6,315 nt of DNA, taken from assembly GCA_030637065.1 (NCBI GenBank), contig DAOVVQ010000229.1, forward strand, positions 1-6,315, in the 5' to 3' direction. A model generated the notes under the pieces. It worked only from the letters and a program-made list of their open reading frames with translations, was not told the DNA's origin and did not search any database. Positions within the stretch are counted from its first letter, which is position 1. The number at the start of each line of letters is the position of its first letter. Made by a program: the position numbers and the translations under genes. The stretch is from Planctomycetota bacterium (lineage in GTDB: Bacteria; Planctomycetota; Phycisphaerae; Sedimentisphaerales; Anaerohalosphaeraceae). Positions 1 to 5,415 of this stretch are shown here, in pieces.

Positions 1-20
1 AGGGAGGCATGACCGCGAAC
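1..20 (+). promoter_or_regulatory. possible 3' edge of a TPP riboswitch
   Basis: The window opens with AGGGAG. The 3' end of the TPP (thi-box) aptamer is known to carry a conserved AGGGA just before the closing P1 strand, and TPP riboswitches commonly precede thiS/thiG/thiC genes. Here AGGGA is followed by an intrinsic-terminator hairpin and then thiS, the order expected for a transcription-attenuating riboswitch. Only these few bases are visible. The diagnostic CTGAGA and the rest of the aptamer would lie upstream of the window, so this is an inference from context and a five-base match. Confidence 0.28.
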
Positions 21-60
21 AGACGTACCGCAGCGATTGTGCCGGGTGCGTCTTTTTTTT
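21..60 (+). terminator. intrinsic terminator / probable attenuator before thiS
   Basis: AGACGTACC (21-29) pairs with GGTGCGTCT (44-52) through nine pairs including one G-T. An inner GCA/TGC stem (30-32 with 40-42) closes a 7-nt loop, with CG (43-44 region) bulged. The stem runs into eight consecutive T at 53-60. The T-run is only 20 bp from the thiS ATG, too little for a promoter in between. A thiS transcript therefore most likely starts upstream and reads through this hairpin, which argues for a regulated attenuator. It could instead be the plain terminator of an upstream gene, with thiS transcribed from a promoter overlapping the hairpin. Confidence 0.75.
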
Positions 61-80
61 ATGACATGTGCAGGTGACAG

Positions 81-296
81 ATGAGTGAAACGCTAACCGT
101 AAACGGTAAAGAAAGGCATTTTTCCGACGGCCCGCTCCCGCAGGACTTGCGGCAGTTGTTAGAGCGGATGGGCATTAACGAGGCGACGGTGGTCGCTGAG
201 GTTGACGGCAGGATCGTCGAGCGCAAGAACTTCGCCGCCACGAAACTTGCCGCCGGCCAGTCGGTGGAGCTTATTCGTTTTGTCGGCGGCGGGTGA
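81..296 (+). CDS. thiS: ThiS, thiamin biosynthesis sulfur carrier protein
   Basis: A 71-residue ubiquitin-fold (beta-grasp) sulfur carrier. In the known pathway its C-terminal glycine is adenylated by ThiF, converted to a thiocarboxylate, and donates sulfur to ThiG during thiazole formation in the cytoplasm. Visible support is the family-typical length, an N-terminal strand with the pattern LTVNGKERHF (5-14), the central VVAEVDGRIVER segment (37-48), and the tail VELIRFVGGG (62-71), which ends in the essential Gly-Gly. The ATG has AGGTGA at 72-77 a few bases upstream, which supports this start. The gene is the first of the thiS-thiG-thiH set and lies 17 bp before thiG. Its expression is probably controlled by the hairpin at 21-60. 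No partner thiF is present in the window. Identification is firm from the tail, size and neighbours. Confidence 0.95.
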   Translation: MSETLTVNGKERHFSDGPLPQDLRQLLERMGINEATVVAEVDGRIVERKNFAATKLAAGQSVELIRFVGGG

Positions 297-313
297 CGGG
301 AGAGACTATATCG

Positions 314-1087
314 ATGGATAAACTGCTGATCGCAGACAGACAATTCAGTTCGCGGCTCTTTATTGGGACGGGAAAGTTCAGTTCCAACGAGGTCATGGCC
401 CGCGCGATCGAGCAATCGGGCAGCGAGATGGTAACCGTCGCTCTTCGCCGCGTGGATATCGAGAATGAAAATGACGATATGCTCGGAGCCATCGACCGGG
501 AGCGATATCTGCTTCTGCCCAATACCTCCGGCGCCCGCGATGGGGATGAGGCCGTTCGCCTGGCCCGGCTTGCACGGTCGGCAAGCGGTATCAACTGGGT
601 CAAGCTCGAGGTTACGCCGGACCCGTACTACCTTTTGCCGGACGCGACCGAGACGCTGAAAGCGACCAAAGTGCTGGTCGATGACGGCTTCGTGGTCCTG
701 CCGTATATCAACGCCGACCCGATCCTGGCCAAAAAGCTCCAGGACGCCGGCGCCGCGACGGTAATGCCGCTGGCCAGCCCGATAGGCTCCAATCAGGGCC
801 TCAAAACCCGATCGGCGATCGAGATCATTATCGACCAGGCAACGGTCCCGGTCGTCGTCGACGCCGGATTGGGCCTGCCCTCGCACGCAGCCGAGGCCAT
901 GGAGATGGGCGCAGACGCCGTCCTCGTAAACACCGCGATAGCGACCGCCGAGGACCCGTGCCAAATGGCAAACGCCTTCAGGCTCGCCGTCGAGGCCGGA
1001 CGAATGGGCTACCTCGCACGCGGGGCGGGCGAAAGCAAACAGGCAAACGCGTCAAGCCCGCTGACGGGCTTTTTGAGAGACGCATAA
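314..1087 (+). CDS. thiG: ThiG, thiazole synthase
   Basis: A 257-residue TIM-barrel enzyme. It condenses 1-deoxy-D-xylulose 5-phosphate, dehydroglycine from ThiH and sulfur from ThiS thiocarboxylate into the thiazole phosphate half of thiamin. Visible motifs are FIGTGKF (16-22), LLPNTSG (67-73), the Schiff-base lysine in WVKLEV (Lys97), the MPLASPIGS loop (151-159), and the phosphate-binding stretch VDAGLGLPSHAAEAMEMGAD (182-201), followed by VNTAIA (205-210). The C-terminus SSPLTGF is also typical. I chose ATG 314 because GGGAGAG at 298-304 is a well-spaced ribosome site and the length matches the family. An in-frame GTG at 293, overlapping the thiS stop as GTGA, would add seven residues and cannot be excluded. 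The last codons form a terminator-like hairpin, described separately. About 300 bp of palindromic repeat separates the gene from thiH. Confidence 0.96.
   Translation: MDKLLIADRQFSSRLFIGTGKFSSNEVMARAIEQSGSEMVTVALRRVDIENENDDMLGAIDRERYLLLPNTSGARDGDEAVRLARLARSASGINWVKLEVTPDPYYLLPDATETLKATKVLVDDGFVVLPYINADPILAKKLQDAGAATVMPLASPIGSNQGLKTRSAIEIIIDQATVPVVVDAGLGLPSHAAEAMEMGADAVLVNTAIATAEDPCQMANAFRLAVEAGRMGYLARGAGESKQANASSPLTGFLRDA
1054..1074 (+). terminator. terminator-like hairpin inside the 3' end of thiG
   Basis: AAGCCCG (1054-1060), loop CTGA and CGGGCTT (1065-1071) form a perfect 7-bp stem. It merges into TTTTT (1070-1074), the signature of an intrinsic terminator. It is formed by the codons of the conserved SSPLTGFL tail of ThiG, so protein constraint may explain part of it. 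The thiG stop codon lies 11 bp further on (1085-1087), so termination here would leave a transcript without a stop codon. Translating ribosomes should melt it. Whether it acts at all is uncertain. Confidence 0.45.
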
Positions 1088-1125
1088 TAGTATAGTGCAG
1101 CTTATAGGGAAAACGCCATGTGGCA

Positions 1126-1374
1126 AAATTAAATATCAAAAATCAAAATGCAAAACTACAGATCAAAACTCAAAAATAGATTTTCCGTCGGGTGGCAGCG
1201 TGTTTGCGCAGCAAACCGATGGGCGAATGCACACTGGCACCCACCATCGGTTTGGCTCCGCCAAACACGCTGCCACCCATTGAGCAATACAAAATGGAAT
1301 CTTAGCTGACATGGTTTTCGATATTTTTGATTTTTACATTGTCGTTTTGCATTTTACATTTTGATATTTAATTT
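1126..1374. repeat. nested palindromic repeat element between thiG and thiH
   Basis: Two sets of inverted arms are nested. The outer AT-rich arms, 1126-1178 and 1322-1374, are 53 bases each and pair at 44 of 53 positions without gaps, starting with AAATTAAATATCAAAA. The inner GC-rich arms, 1190-1223 and 1241-1278, share GGGTGGCAGCGTGTTT and AAACCGATGG. Each inner arm also contains its own small hairpin: GTTTGC/GCAAAC at 1202-1216 and GTTTGGC/GCCAAAC at 1250-1266. This fills nearly the whole 303-bp thiG-thiH gap, and I see no gene in it. It looks like a dispersed miniature repeat inserted into the operon. No clear target-site duplication flanks it. Confidence 0.85.
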
Positions 1375-1390
1375 GGAATCTTGGATTATA

Positions 1391-2554
1391 ATGGCACCTG
1401 TTACCACACAACCCGGCGATATCAAATCGATCCTCGCTGAGAAGGGGCTTGACCGGGATGACCCGCGGCTGGTTGGGCTTCTTGACGGTGTCAAAGCCGC
1501 CGACGTCGAAAGGGCGCTTGCCGAGCCCTGCGGACGTTACAGTTTCAGCAGGCTCCTCACGCTGATCTCGCCGGCAGCGGCGGATTTTCTGGAGCCAATG
1601 GCCCGGCAGGCCCGCGATCTTACCGTCCAGCGGTTCGGGCGGACGATCCAGCTTTATGCCCCGCTGTACGTCTCTAACTATTGCATCAACAGTTGCCGGT
1701 ATTGCGGGTATAATCAGGGGCATAACTATCCGCGAAGGCGACTGACGATCGATGAGGCGATTGCCGACGCCGACGTGATAGCCGCGGAGGGCTTTCGCCA
1801 TATCCTGCTGGTCAGCGGCGAGGACCCGAAGTTTATTACAGCTGACTACCTCTGTGAGCTTGCAGGCAGGCTCGGCGCCAATTTCAGCTCGATCTCGGTC
1901 GAAATTTACTCCATGAGCGAGCCCGATTACGCAAAGCTATTCGCCGCTGGGATCGACGGCGTAACGCTCTACCAGGAGACCTACGACCGGGGAACCTACG
2001 GCGAGCATCACCCAGCCGGGCCAAAGAGCGATTACGACCGGCGGCTCGAAAGCCCGGACCGGTTCGCCTCAGCGGGTATGCGGCGCATCGGCATCGGAGC
2101 CCTGTTAGGCCTTGGCAACTGGCGGACGGAAACGCTCGCCATGGGCGAACACGCGGCCTACCTCATGAAAAAGTACTGGCGATCGCAGGTGTCATTCTCA
2201 TTTCCGCGCATCCGCCAGGCCCACGAGGTCCGCGATGAATTCGTTCGCCCCGTATCTGACAGGGATCTCGTCCAGATGATGCTCGCCCTGCGGCTGTGCT
2301 TTGCCGATGCGGGCATCGTACTAAGTACCCGCGAAAACGCCGACCTGCGGGATAACCTGACGCCGCTGTGCGTTACGAAAATGAGCGCAGGCTCTAAGAC
2401 CTCCCCCGGCGGGTACACCGGCGAGTCAGCCACAAAACAATTCGAGATAGCCGACAACCGCAGCCCGGCACAGATCGCAGAAATGATAAAAGCATCGGGA
2501 GCCGAACCAGTCTGGAAAGACTGGGACGCGGCCTTTAGCCAGCAGCGTGGGTAA
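1391..2554 (+). CDS. thiH: ThiH, 2-iminoacetate synthase (radical-SAM tyrosine lyase)
   Basis: A 387-residue radical-SAM enzyme. It cleaves tyrosine at the alpha-beta carbon bond, giving dehydroglycine for ThiG and p-cresol as by-product. The reaction is oxygen-sensitive and typical of anaerobic or facultative cells. The radical-SAM cluster motif CINSCRYC gives Cys98, Cys102 and Cys105, followed by GYNQGHNYPRR, which is characteristic of the ThiH/HydG group. SGEDP (143-147), YQETYD (194-199), the glycine-rich GIGALLGLGNWR (234-245), and the tail MSAGSKTSPGGY...QFEIADNRSP...VWKDWD (331-379) all fit ThiH. HydG is less likely given the neighbouring thiSG. ATG 1391 was chosen because extending in frame to TTG 1361 would place the start inside the outer arm of the palindrome. 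The ribosome site is weak (GGA near 1383-1385). Transcription is presumably shared with thiSG, though the palindrome and the thiG hairpin lie between them. Confidence 0.96.
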   Translation: MAPVTTQPGDIKSILAEKGLDRDDPRLVGLLDGVKAADVERALAEPCGRYSFSRLLTLISPAAADFLEPMARQARDLTVQRFGRTIQLYAPLYVSNYCINSCRYCGYNQGHNYPRRRLTIDEAIADADVIAAEGFRHILLVSGEDPKFITADYLCELAGRLGANFSSISVEIYSMSEPDYAKLFAAGIDGVTLYQETYDRGTYGEHHPAGPKSDYDRRLESPDRFASAGMRRIGIGALLGLGNWRTETLAMGEHAAYLMKKYWRSQVSFSFPRIRQAHEVRDEFVRPVSDRDLVQMMLALRLCFADAGIVLSTRENADLRDNLTPLCVTKMSAGSKTSPGGYTGESATKQFEIADNRSPAQIAEMIKASGAEPVWKDWDAAFSQQRG

Positions 2555-2594
2555 TACCACTCCCATCTAAATATCGCATCCGGTGCCATGCTTC

Positions 2595-2753
2595 GTCATT
2601 CCGACCGGAGCCGCGACGCAGTCGCGGCGGAGCGGAGGAATCTGTTTAATCAGAAGATTCCATTATTAATGTGCCCAGTCAGACTGATACGTCAATTATT
2701 GAATCGCTTCGCGATGCTGCTTAAACAGATCCCTCCGCTGCGGTCGGGATGAC
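2595..2753. repeat. GTCATTCC-type inverted repeat between convergent genes
   Basis: The left arm begins GTCATTCCGACC at 2595 and ends GCGGAGGAATCTGTTTAA at 2649. The right arm, 2721-2753, is its near-perfect reverse complement, reading on the minus strand as GTCATCCCGACC then GCGGAGGGATCTGTTTAA. The left arm carries about 22 extra bases that hold a perfect hairpin, CCGCGAC-GCA-GTCGCGG at 2611-2627. The roughly 70 bp between the arms contain two minor dyads (CAGTCAGACTG; ATCGC-TTC-GCGAT) and no gene. Repeats starting with GTCATTCC and containing GGAATCT recur in many environmental genomes as dispersed elements. Its place between converging thiH and pgsA would suit bidirectional transcript ends, but no T-run follows either arm. 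Confidence 0.8.
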
Positions 2754-2755
2754 AC

Positions 2756-2797
2756 GTAGCGTGTTTGGCGAAGCCAAACCGACGGTTGGTGCCGCCG
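2756..2797. repeat. third copy of the GC-rich hairpin unit, after pgsA
   Basis: AGCGTGTTTGGCGAAGCCAA and the bases after it (2758-2790) match the inner arms of the thiG-thiH palindrome, which read AGCGTGTTTGGCGGAGCCAA in the 1241-1278 copy viewed on the minus strand. The core is a perfect hairpin, GTTTGGC-GAA-GCCAAAC, at 2763-2779, and the flanking GACGGTTGGTGCC resembles GATGGTGGGTGCC. It abuts the right arm of the GTCATTCC repeat and ends just before the pgsA stop codon. It is therefore the first structure in the 3' end of a rimO-pgsA message. Confidence 0.75.
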
Positions 2798-2799
2798 GC

Positions 2800-3420
2800 C
2801 TACTTGATGGGGCGTTTTAGTGACTGGATGCCGGAGACTACGGTCGATACTATCATGATCAGGAAGGCTATTACGGTAAACCAGTCGCCCCATGCTCTCG
2901 ATACGTAGGCCCACTTCATCACTACCGTTCCGATGGCGAATGACTGGATGAACATTTTTATCTTGCCCGAGACGGTGGCGGCGAAATTGACACCGCGGGC
3001 CTCGGCGAGGTGTCGCAGGATCGTAACGACCAGCTCCCTGGCGATGATGATCACAACGACAAGCCATCGAATAACCGCAACCGTAGTCGGCTCGAAGATA
3101 TGCACAAGCGTCGGCTGTTTGACAATGGCAAAGCAGACAAAGGCCCCGCAGACCAATATCTTGTCAGCTAAGGGGTCGACCATCCTGCCGAACTTGCTGG
3201 CGACATCGAACATCCTGGCGACCTTGCCGTCGATGATGTCGGTAACGCCGGCGATGACAAACAGTATAAAGGCGACCAGCAGAAAATCGGGGAGTTTTTC
3301 CTGGGGCAAACCCGGGGCGTAAAGGACCATCGCGAGAAATATCAGCGTCAGCACCAACCGGGCGAACGTAAGGCCGTTCGGGATAAATCGAACCATTCGT
3401 TTGTCGTTGTGTGTGTCCAT
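2800..3420 (-). CDS. pgsA: PgsA, CDP-diacylglycerol-glycerol-3-phosphate phosphatidyltransferase
   Basis: A 206-residue inner-membrane enzyme of the CDP-alcohol phosphatidyltransferase family. It should make phosphatidylglycerophosphate from CDP-diacylglycerol and glycerol 3-phosphate, the committed step to phosphatidylglycerol and cardiolipin. The family signature DxxDGxxARx8GxxxDxxxD is complete: Asp61, Asp64, Gly65, Ala68, Arg69, Gly78, Asp82 and Asp86. The N-terminal IPNGLTFARL (13-22) and the later KIKMFIQ (153-159) are typical of PgsA rather than of phosphatidylserine synthase. Hydrophobic segments near 21-36, 46-60, 87-101, 115-137, 157-172 and 181-199 fit about six membrane helices. 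ATG 3420 was chosen because AGGG lies just upstream; ATG 3396 and an upstream TTG 3456 are alternatives. It follows rimO by about 100 bp on the same strand, a neighbour pair seen in many bacteria, so an operon is likely. Confidence 0.92.
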   Translation of the reverse strand: MDTHNDKRMVRFIPNGLTFARLVLTLIFLAMVLYAPGLPQEKLPDFLLVAFILFVIAGVTDIIDGKVARMFDVASKFGRMVDPLADKILVCGAFVCFAIVKQPTLVHIFEPTTVAVIRWLVVVIIIARELVVTILRHLAEARGVNFAATVSGKIKMFIQSFAIGTVVMKWAYVSRAWGDWFTVIAFLIMIVSTVVSGIQSLKRPIK

Positions 3421-3519
3421 TTTGCCCTGAAACCGGATATCTTGCGTACAATTCAAAACCGCCGTCCGCGGTGGTCTGCGTAACCTGAGAATGCGAGTCT
3501 AACGGATAGTGAGCATAAT

Positions 3520-4893
3520 TCAATCATTAATTTGCCGTACCAGCAAGTCATAATCGCGGGTTTCCGTCACTTTTGCACGGATAAACCCGCCCGGCCTGCT
3601 CCTGCAACGGCTGATATGGCAAACGCTGTCGACGTGAGGCGCCTGGCCGAAGAACCGTCCCGTTGCCCGGCGTTTGGGCCCGACCTCGTCCACCAGACAG
3701 GTAATCTCCGTGCCGATCCGCTCTCTGGTCCGGGCAAAGGCGATCTCCTGCTGGGCGAGCATGAGCGTCTCAGATCGATGCTGCTTTACCTCGTCGGGCA
3801 CCTGGCCGGGCATATCGGCGGCGGATGTGCCGGTCTCGGGATAGAAAGTGAAACAGCCCAGAGCGTCAAACTTCGCCCAGCGGACAAAATCCAGCAATTC
3901 CTCGAACTGCCCGTCCGTTTCGCCGGGAAAGCCGACGATAATAGTCGTCCGCAGCACCACATCGTCCATCGCCCGCCGAAGATTCTCGATCAGCCCGACG
4001 GTCTTATCCTTCCTGTCGGCCCGATTCATGCTCTTGAGGATGTCGTCGTTGATGTGCTGGATCGGCATATCTATATAATTAAGCACCTTTTCGCTTGCGG
4101 CGATGGCCTCGATCAGATTTTCGTCGATCGTCGCCGGATACAGGTACATCAGGCGGATCCACATCAGGGCCTCGATCCGGCCAAGCCCGCCTAACAGCTC
4201 GCTGAGCCCGTTCTTAACGCCCATATCCCGCCGATAATAATTGCTGTCCTGAGCGATAATGCTAAGTTCGACCGCCCCGTTATCGACCAACTCGCGGGCC
4301 TCAGCCAGCACAAGGTCCTGCGGCTTACTGCGAAATCGCCCCCGGATCGCCGGAATCGTGCAAAAGGCACATTTCCGGTCGCACCCCTCGCTGATCCTCA
4401 GATACGCCCAGTGCTCCGGCGTAATCAATAGCCGCCCCGTATCGTCCCCAGCCTCGGCCGGGCTCTCATCGAGGTAAAAACCCTCAGCGGTGCTATGCTC
4501 GGGCGAAACGCCAGCGGCGATGGTCTCGCGGATTATCTCGTCGATCTTATCCCGTCCGGACAGACCGACAATGGCGTCGATGCCGTCGACCTCGTCTGCA
4601 AGGGCCTTGCCCATCCGCTGGGACAGGCACCCGGCGACAATGACCTTGCGGACCCTGCCCTCATCTTTGAGCCGGACAGCCTCCCTGATCTCGCCGATGG
4701 CCTCCTCTTTGGCTGGGGCGATAAAACCACAAGTGTTAATAACTACGATATCAGCGTTGTAAATGTCGCCCGAGAGCACAAAACCACCCTCTCCGATGCG
4801 GGCAAGCATCTTTTCGCTATCGACAATATTCTTCGGACAACCAAGAGCCACAAGGGCCACGGTCATCGGTTCTTCGCTATTGATTCGTTCCAT
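3520..4893 (-). CDS. rimO: RimO, ribosomal protein S12 methylthiotransferase
   Basis: A 457-residue radical-SAM enzyme that adds a methylthio group to the beta carbon of a conserved aspartate in ribosomal protein S12. Three domains are visible. The N-terminal UPF0004 domain holds the auxiliary-cluster cysteines in LGCPKN (Cys19), NTCGF (Cys55) and AGCLSQR (Cys89). The radical-SAM core holds CDRKCAFC (Cys171, Cys175, Cys178) followed by TIPAIRGRFRS. A C-terminal TRAM domain spans about 395-457 and includes GQAPHVDSV and the tail AKVTETRDYDL. LGCPKN, ISEGCDRKC and a TRAM tail with DAP-like spacing favour RimO over MiaB. The start is uncertain: ATG 4893 is used, ATG 4866 would begin MTVALVALGCPKN much like many family members, and TTG 4902 is possible. 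No strong ribosome site distinguishes them. It is probably the first gene of a rimO-pgsA operon. Confidence 0.95.
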   Translation of the reverse strand: MERINSEEPMTVALVALGCPKNIVDSEKMLARIGEGGFVLSGDIYNADIVVINTCGFIAPAKEEAIGEIREAVRLKDEGRVRKVIVAGCLSQRMGKALADEVDGIDAIVGLSGRDKIDEIIRETIAAGVSPEHSTAEGFYLDESPAEAGDDTGRLLITPEHWAYLRISEGCDRKCAFCTIPAIRGRFRSKPQDLVLAEARELVDNGAVELSIIAQDSNYYRRDMGVKNGLSELLGGLGRIEALMWIRLMYLYPATIDENLIEAIAASEKVLNYIDMPIQHINDDILKSMNRADRKDKTVGLIENLRRAMDDVVLRTTIIVGFPGETDGQFEELLDFVRWAKFDALGCFTFYPETGTSAADMPGQVPDEVKQHRSETLMLAQQEIAFARTRERIGTEITCLVDEVGPKRRATGRFFGQAPHVDSVCHISRCRSRPGGFIRAKVTETRDYDLLVRQIND

Positions 4894-4900
4894 AACCGCC

Positions 4901-4930
4901 AAAATAGCACAATTTTGCCCGCCAGTCCAA
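4901..4930 (-). promoter_or_regulatory. weak candidate promoter for rimO
   Basis: On the minus strand, TTGGAC (4930-4925) is followed after 18 bases by TATTTT (4906-4901). The bases TGC directly before TATTTT form an extended -10. Transcription would begin about 7 bases further, near 4894. That would make ATG 4893 leaderless and favour ATG 4866 as the true rimO start. The -35 is poor, so this is tentative. Confidence 0.3.
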
Positions 4931-4971
4931 CATTTGCCTCATCCACACGGTCCGCTGCAAAAACGGGGACT

Positions 4972-5056
4972 GGTACGTTCTGCCGACCTGTCTCGCCGTA
5001 GCCTTGGCGAAGGTGGAAAGGCAGGTTGTACCTGTACCCGCTTTTGCGGGGCCCCG
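4972..5056. repeat. cluster of hairpins in the rimO/secretin intergenic region
   Basis: GGTAC (4972-4976) and ACCTG (4986-4990) can pair with GTACC (5034-5038) and CAGGT (5022-5026), enclosing a TCGCC/GGCGA hairpin at 4993-5010. The overlapping right side has a perfect CCCGC-TTTT-GCGGG hairpin (5037-5050) and the palindrome CGGGGCCCCG (5047-5056). The phrase CTCGCCGTAGCCTTGGCGAA resembles dispersed GC-rich repeats of environmental bacteria, from memory only. No gene is supported here. Confidence 0.55.
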
Positions 5057-5124
5057 AAGGATTTTTCTCACACAGTGCTTACCAAAGCATTATTCGGAAG
5101 AGCCATTTTTTTGCCCGTACCGGC

Positions 5125-5153
5125 TTGACAAAAAATTGCAATTCTGCAATACT
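5125..5153 (+). promoter_or_regulatory. sigma70-type promoter with extended -10 and internal dyad
   Basis: A perfect -35 TTGACA (5125-5130), a 17-bp spacer and AATACT (5148-5153) preceded by TGC give an extended -10. Between and overlapping the elements lies the dyad TTGCA-ATTC-TGCAA (5136-5149), a plausible operator. Transcription would start near 5160, about 255 bp before the secretin-like gene, which is the only rightward gene it could serve. Confidence 0.6.
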
Positions 5154-5415
5154 TGCCTAAACCTCAGGAAGGGGCAACGCATGGCGTTTTAATCGTGCGG
5201 AGGGCACTTTCGGGGAAAACGGGCGGGTAAATCGACAATTGTGTCGGATATTCCGCAATGATTCGCCGTCCGCGAGCGTCTGTATAGGATAGAGTGGCGG
5301 TACCGGATAGTGAGCTTGTGACCGCAATTTTCCTTTCGGGAAACATTGTAGAAAAACGCCGCCGAGTGCCGATTATTGTATCATTACACGTATTTTATAG
5401 TTCAATGGGATAGAC
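5154..5415 (+). other. long untranslated leader of the secretin-like gene
   Basis: Non-coding stretch between the candidate promoter and the ATG at 5416. It holds short dyads only: CGACA-ATTG-TGTCG at 5233-5246, CGGA-TAT-TCCG at 5245-5255, and TTTCC/GGAAA around 5330-5344. A purine-rich AGGAAGGGG (5167-5175) precedes a three-codon ATG GCG TTT TAA. I do not recognise a known riboswitch. The leader could be regulatory, or the promoter may be spurious and this may be plain spacer. Confidence 0.35.

Noticed and set aside
61..84. Seven-codon ORF (MTCAGDR) ending in ATGA overlap with the thiS start
   Set aside because: It begins immediately after the T-run with no ribosome site, so the overlap is probably chance.
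1095..1283. Reading frame in the thiG-thiH gap
   Set aside because: It runs through both left arms of the palindrome and its translation is the low-complexity product of the repeat.
1126..1374. CRISPR array
   Set aside because: The repeats are inverted arms, not regularly spaced direct repeats, and there are no spacers or cas genes.
1295..1382. Direct repeat TGGAATCTT at 1295-1303 and 1374-1382 as a target-site duplication
   Set aside because: It does not flank the palindrome; one copy lies inside it, so it cannot be a simple insertion footprint.
3532..4194. Long plus-strand reading frame antisense to rimO, with similar antisense frames over thiG (59-964) and the secretin-like gene (5713-6180)
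   Set aside because: They lie opposite clearly conserved genes, have no recognisable protein features and reflect the GC-rich codon pattern of the true strand.
5181..5192. Three-codon ORF ATG GCG TTT TAA behind a good AGGAAGGGG purine stretch
   Set aside because: Too short to support as a gene; only mentioned as part of the leader.
3503..5315. Shared 12-mer CGGATAGTGAGC at 3503-3514 and 5304-5315
   Set aside because: About one such match is expected by chance in a window of this size, and the flanks do not match.
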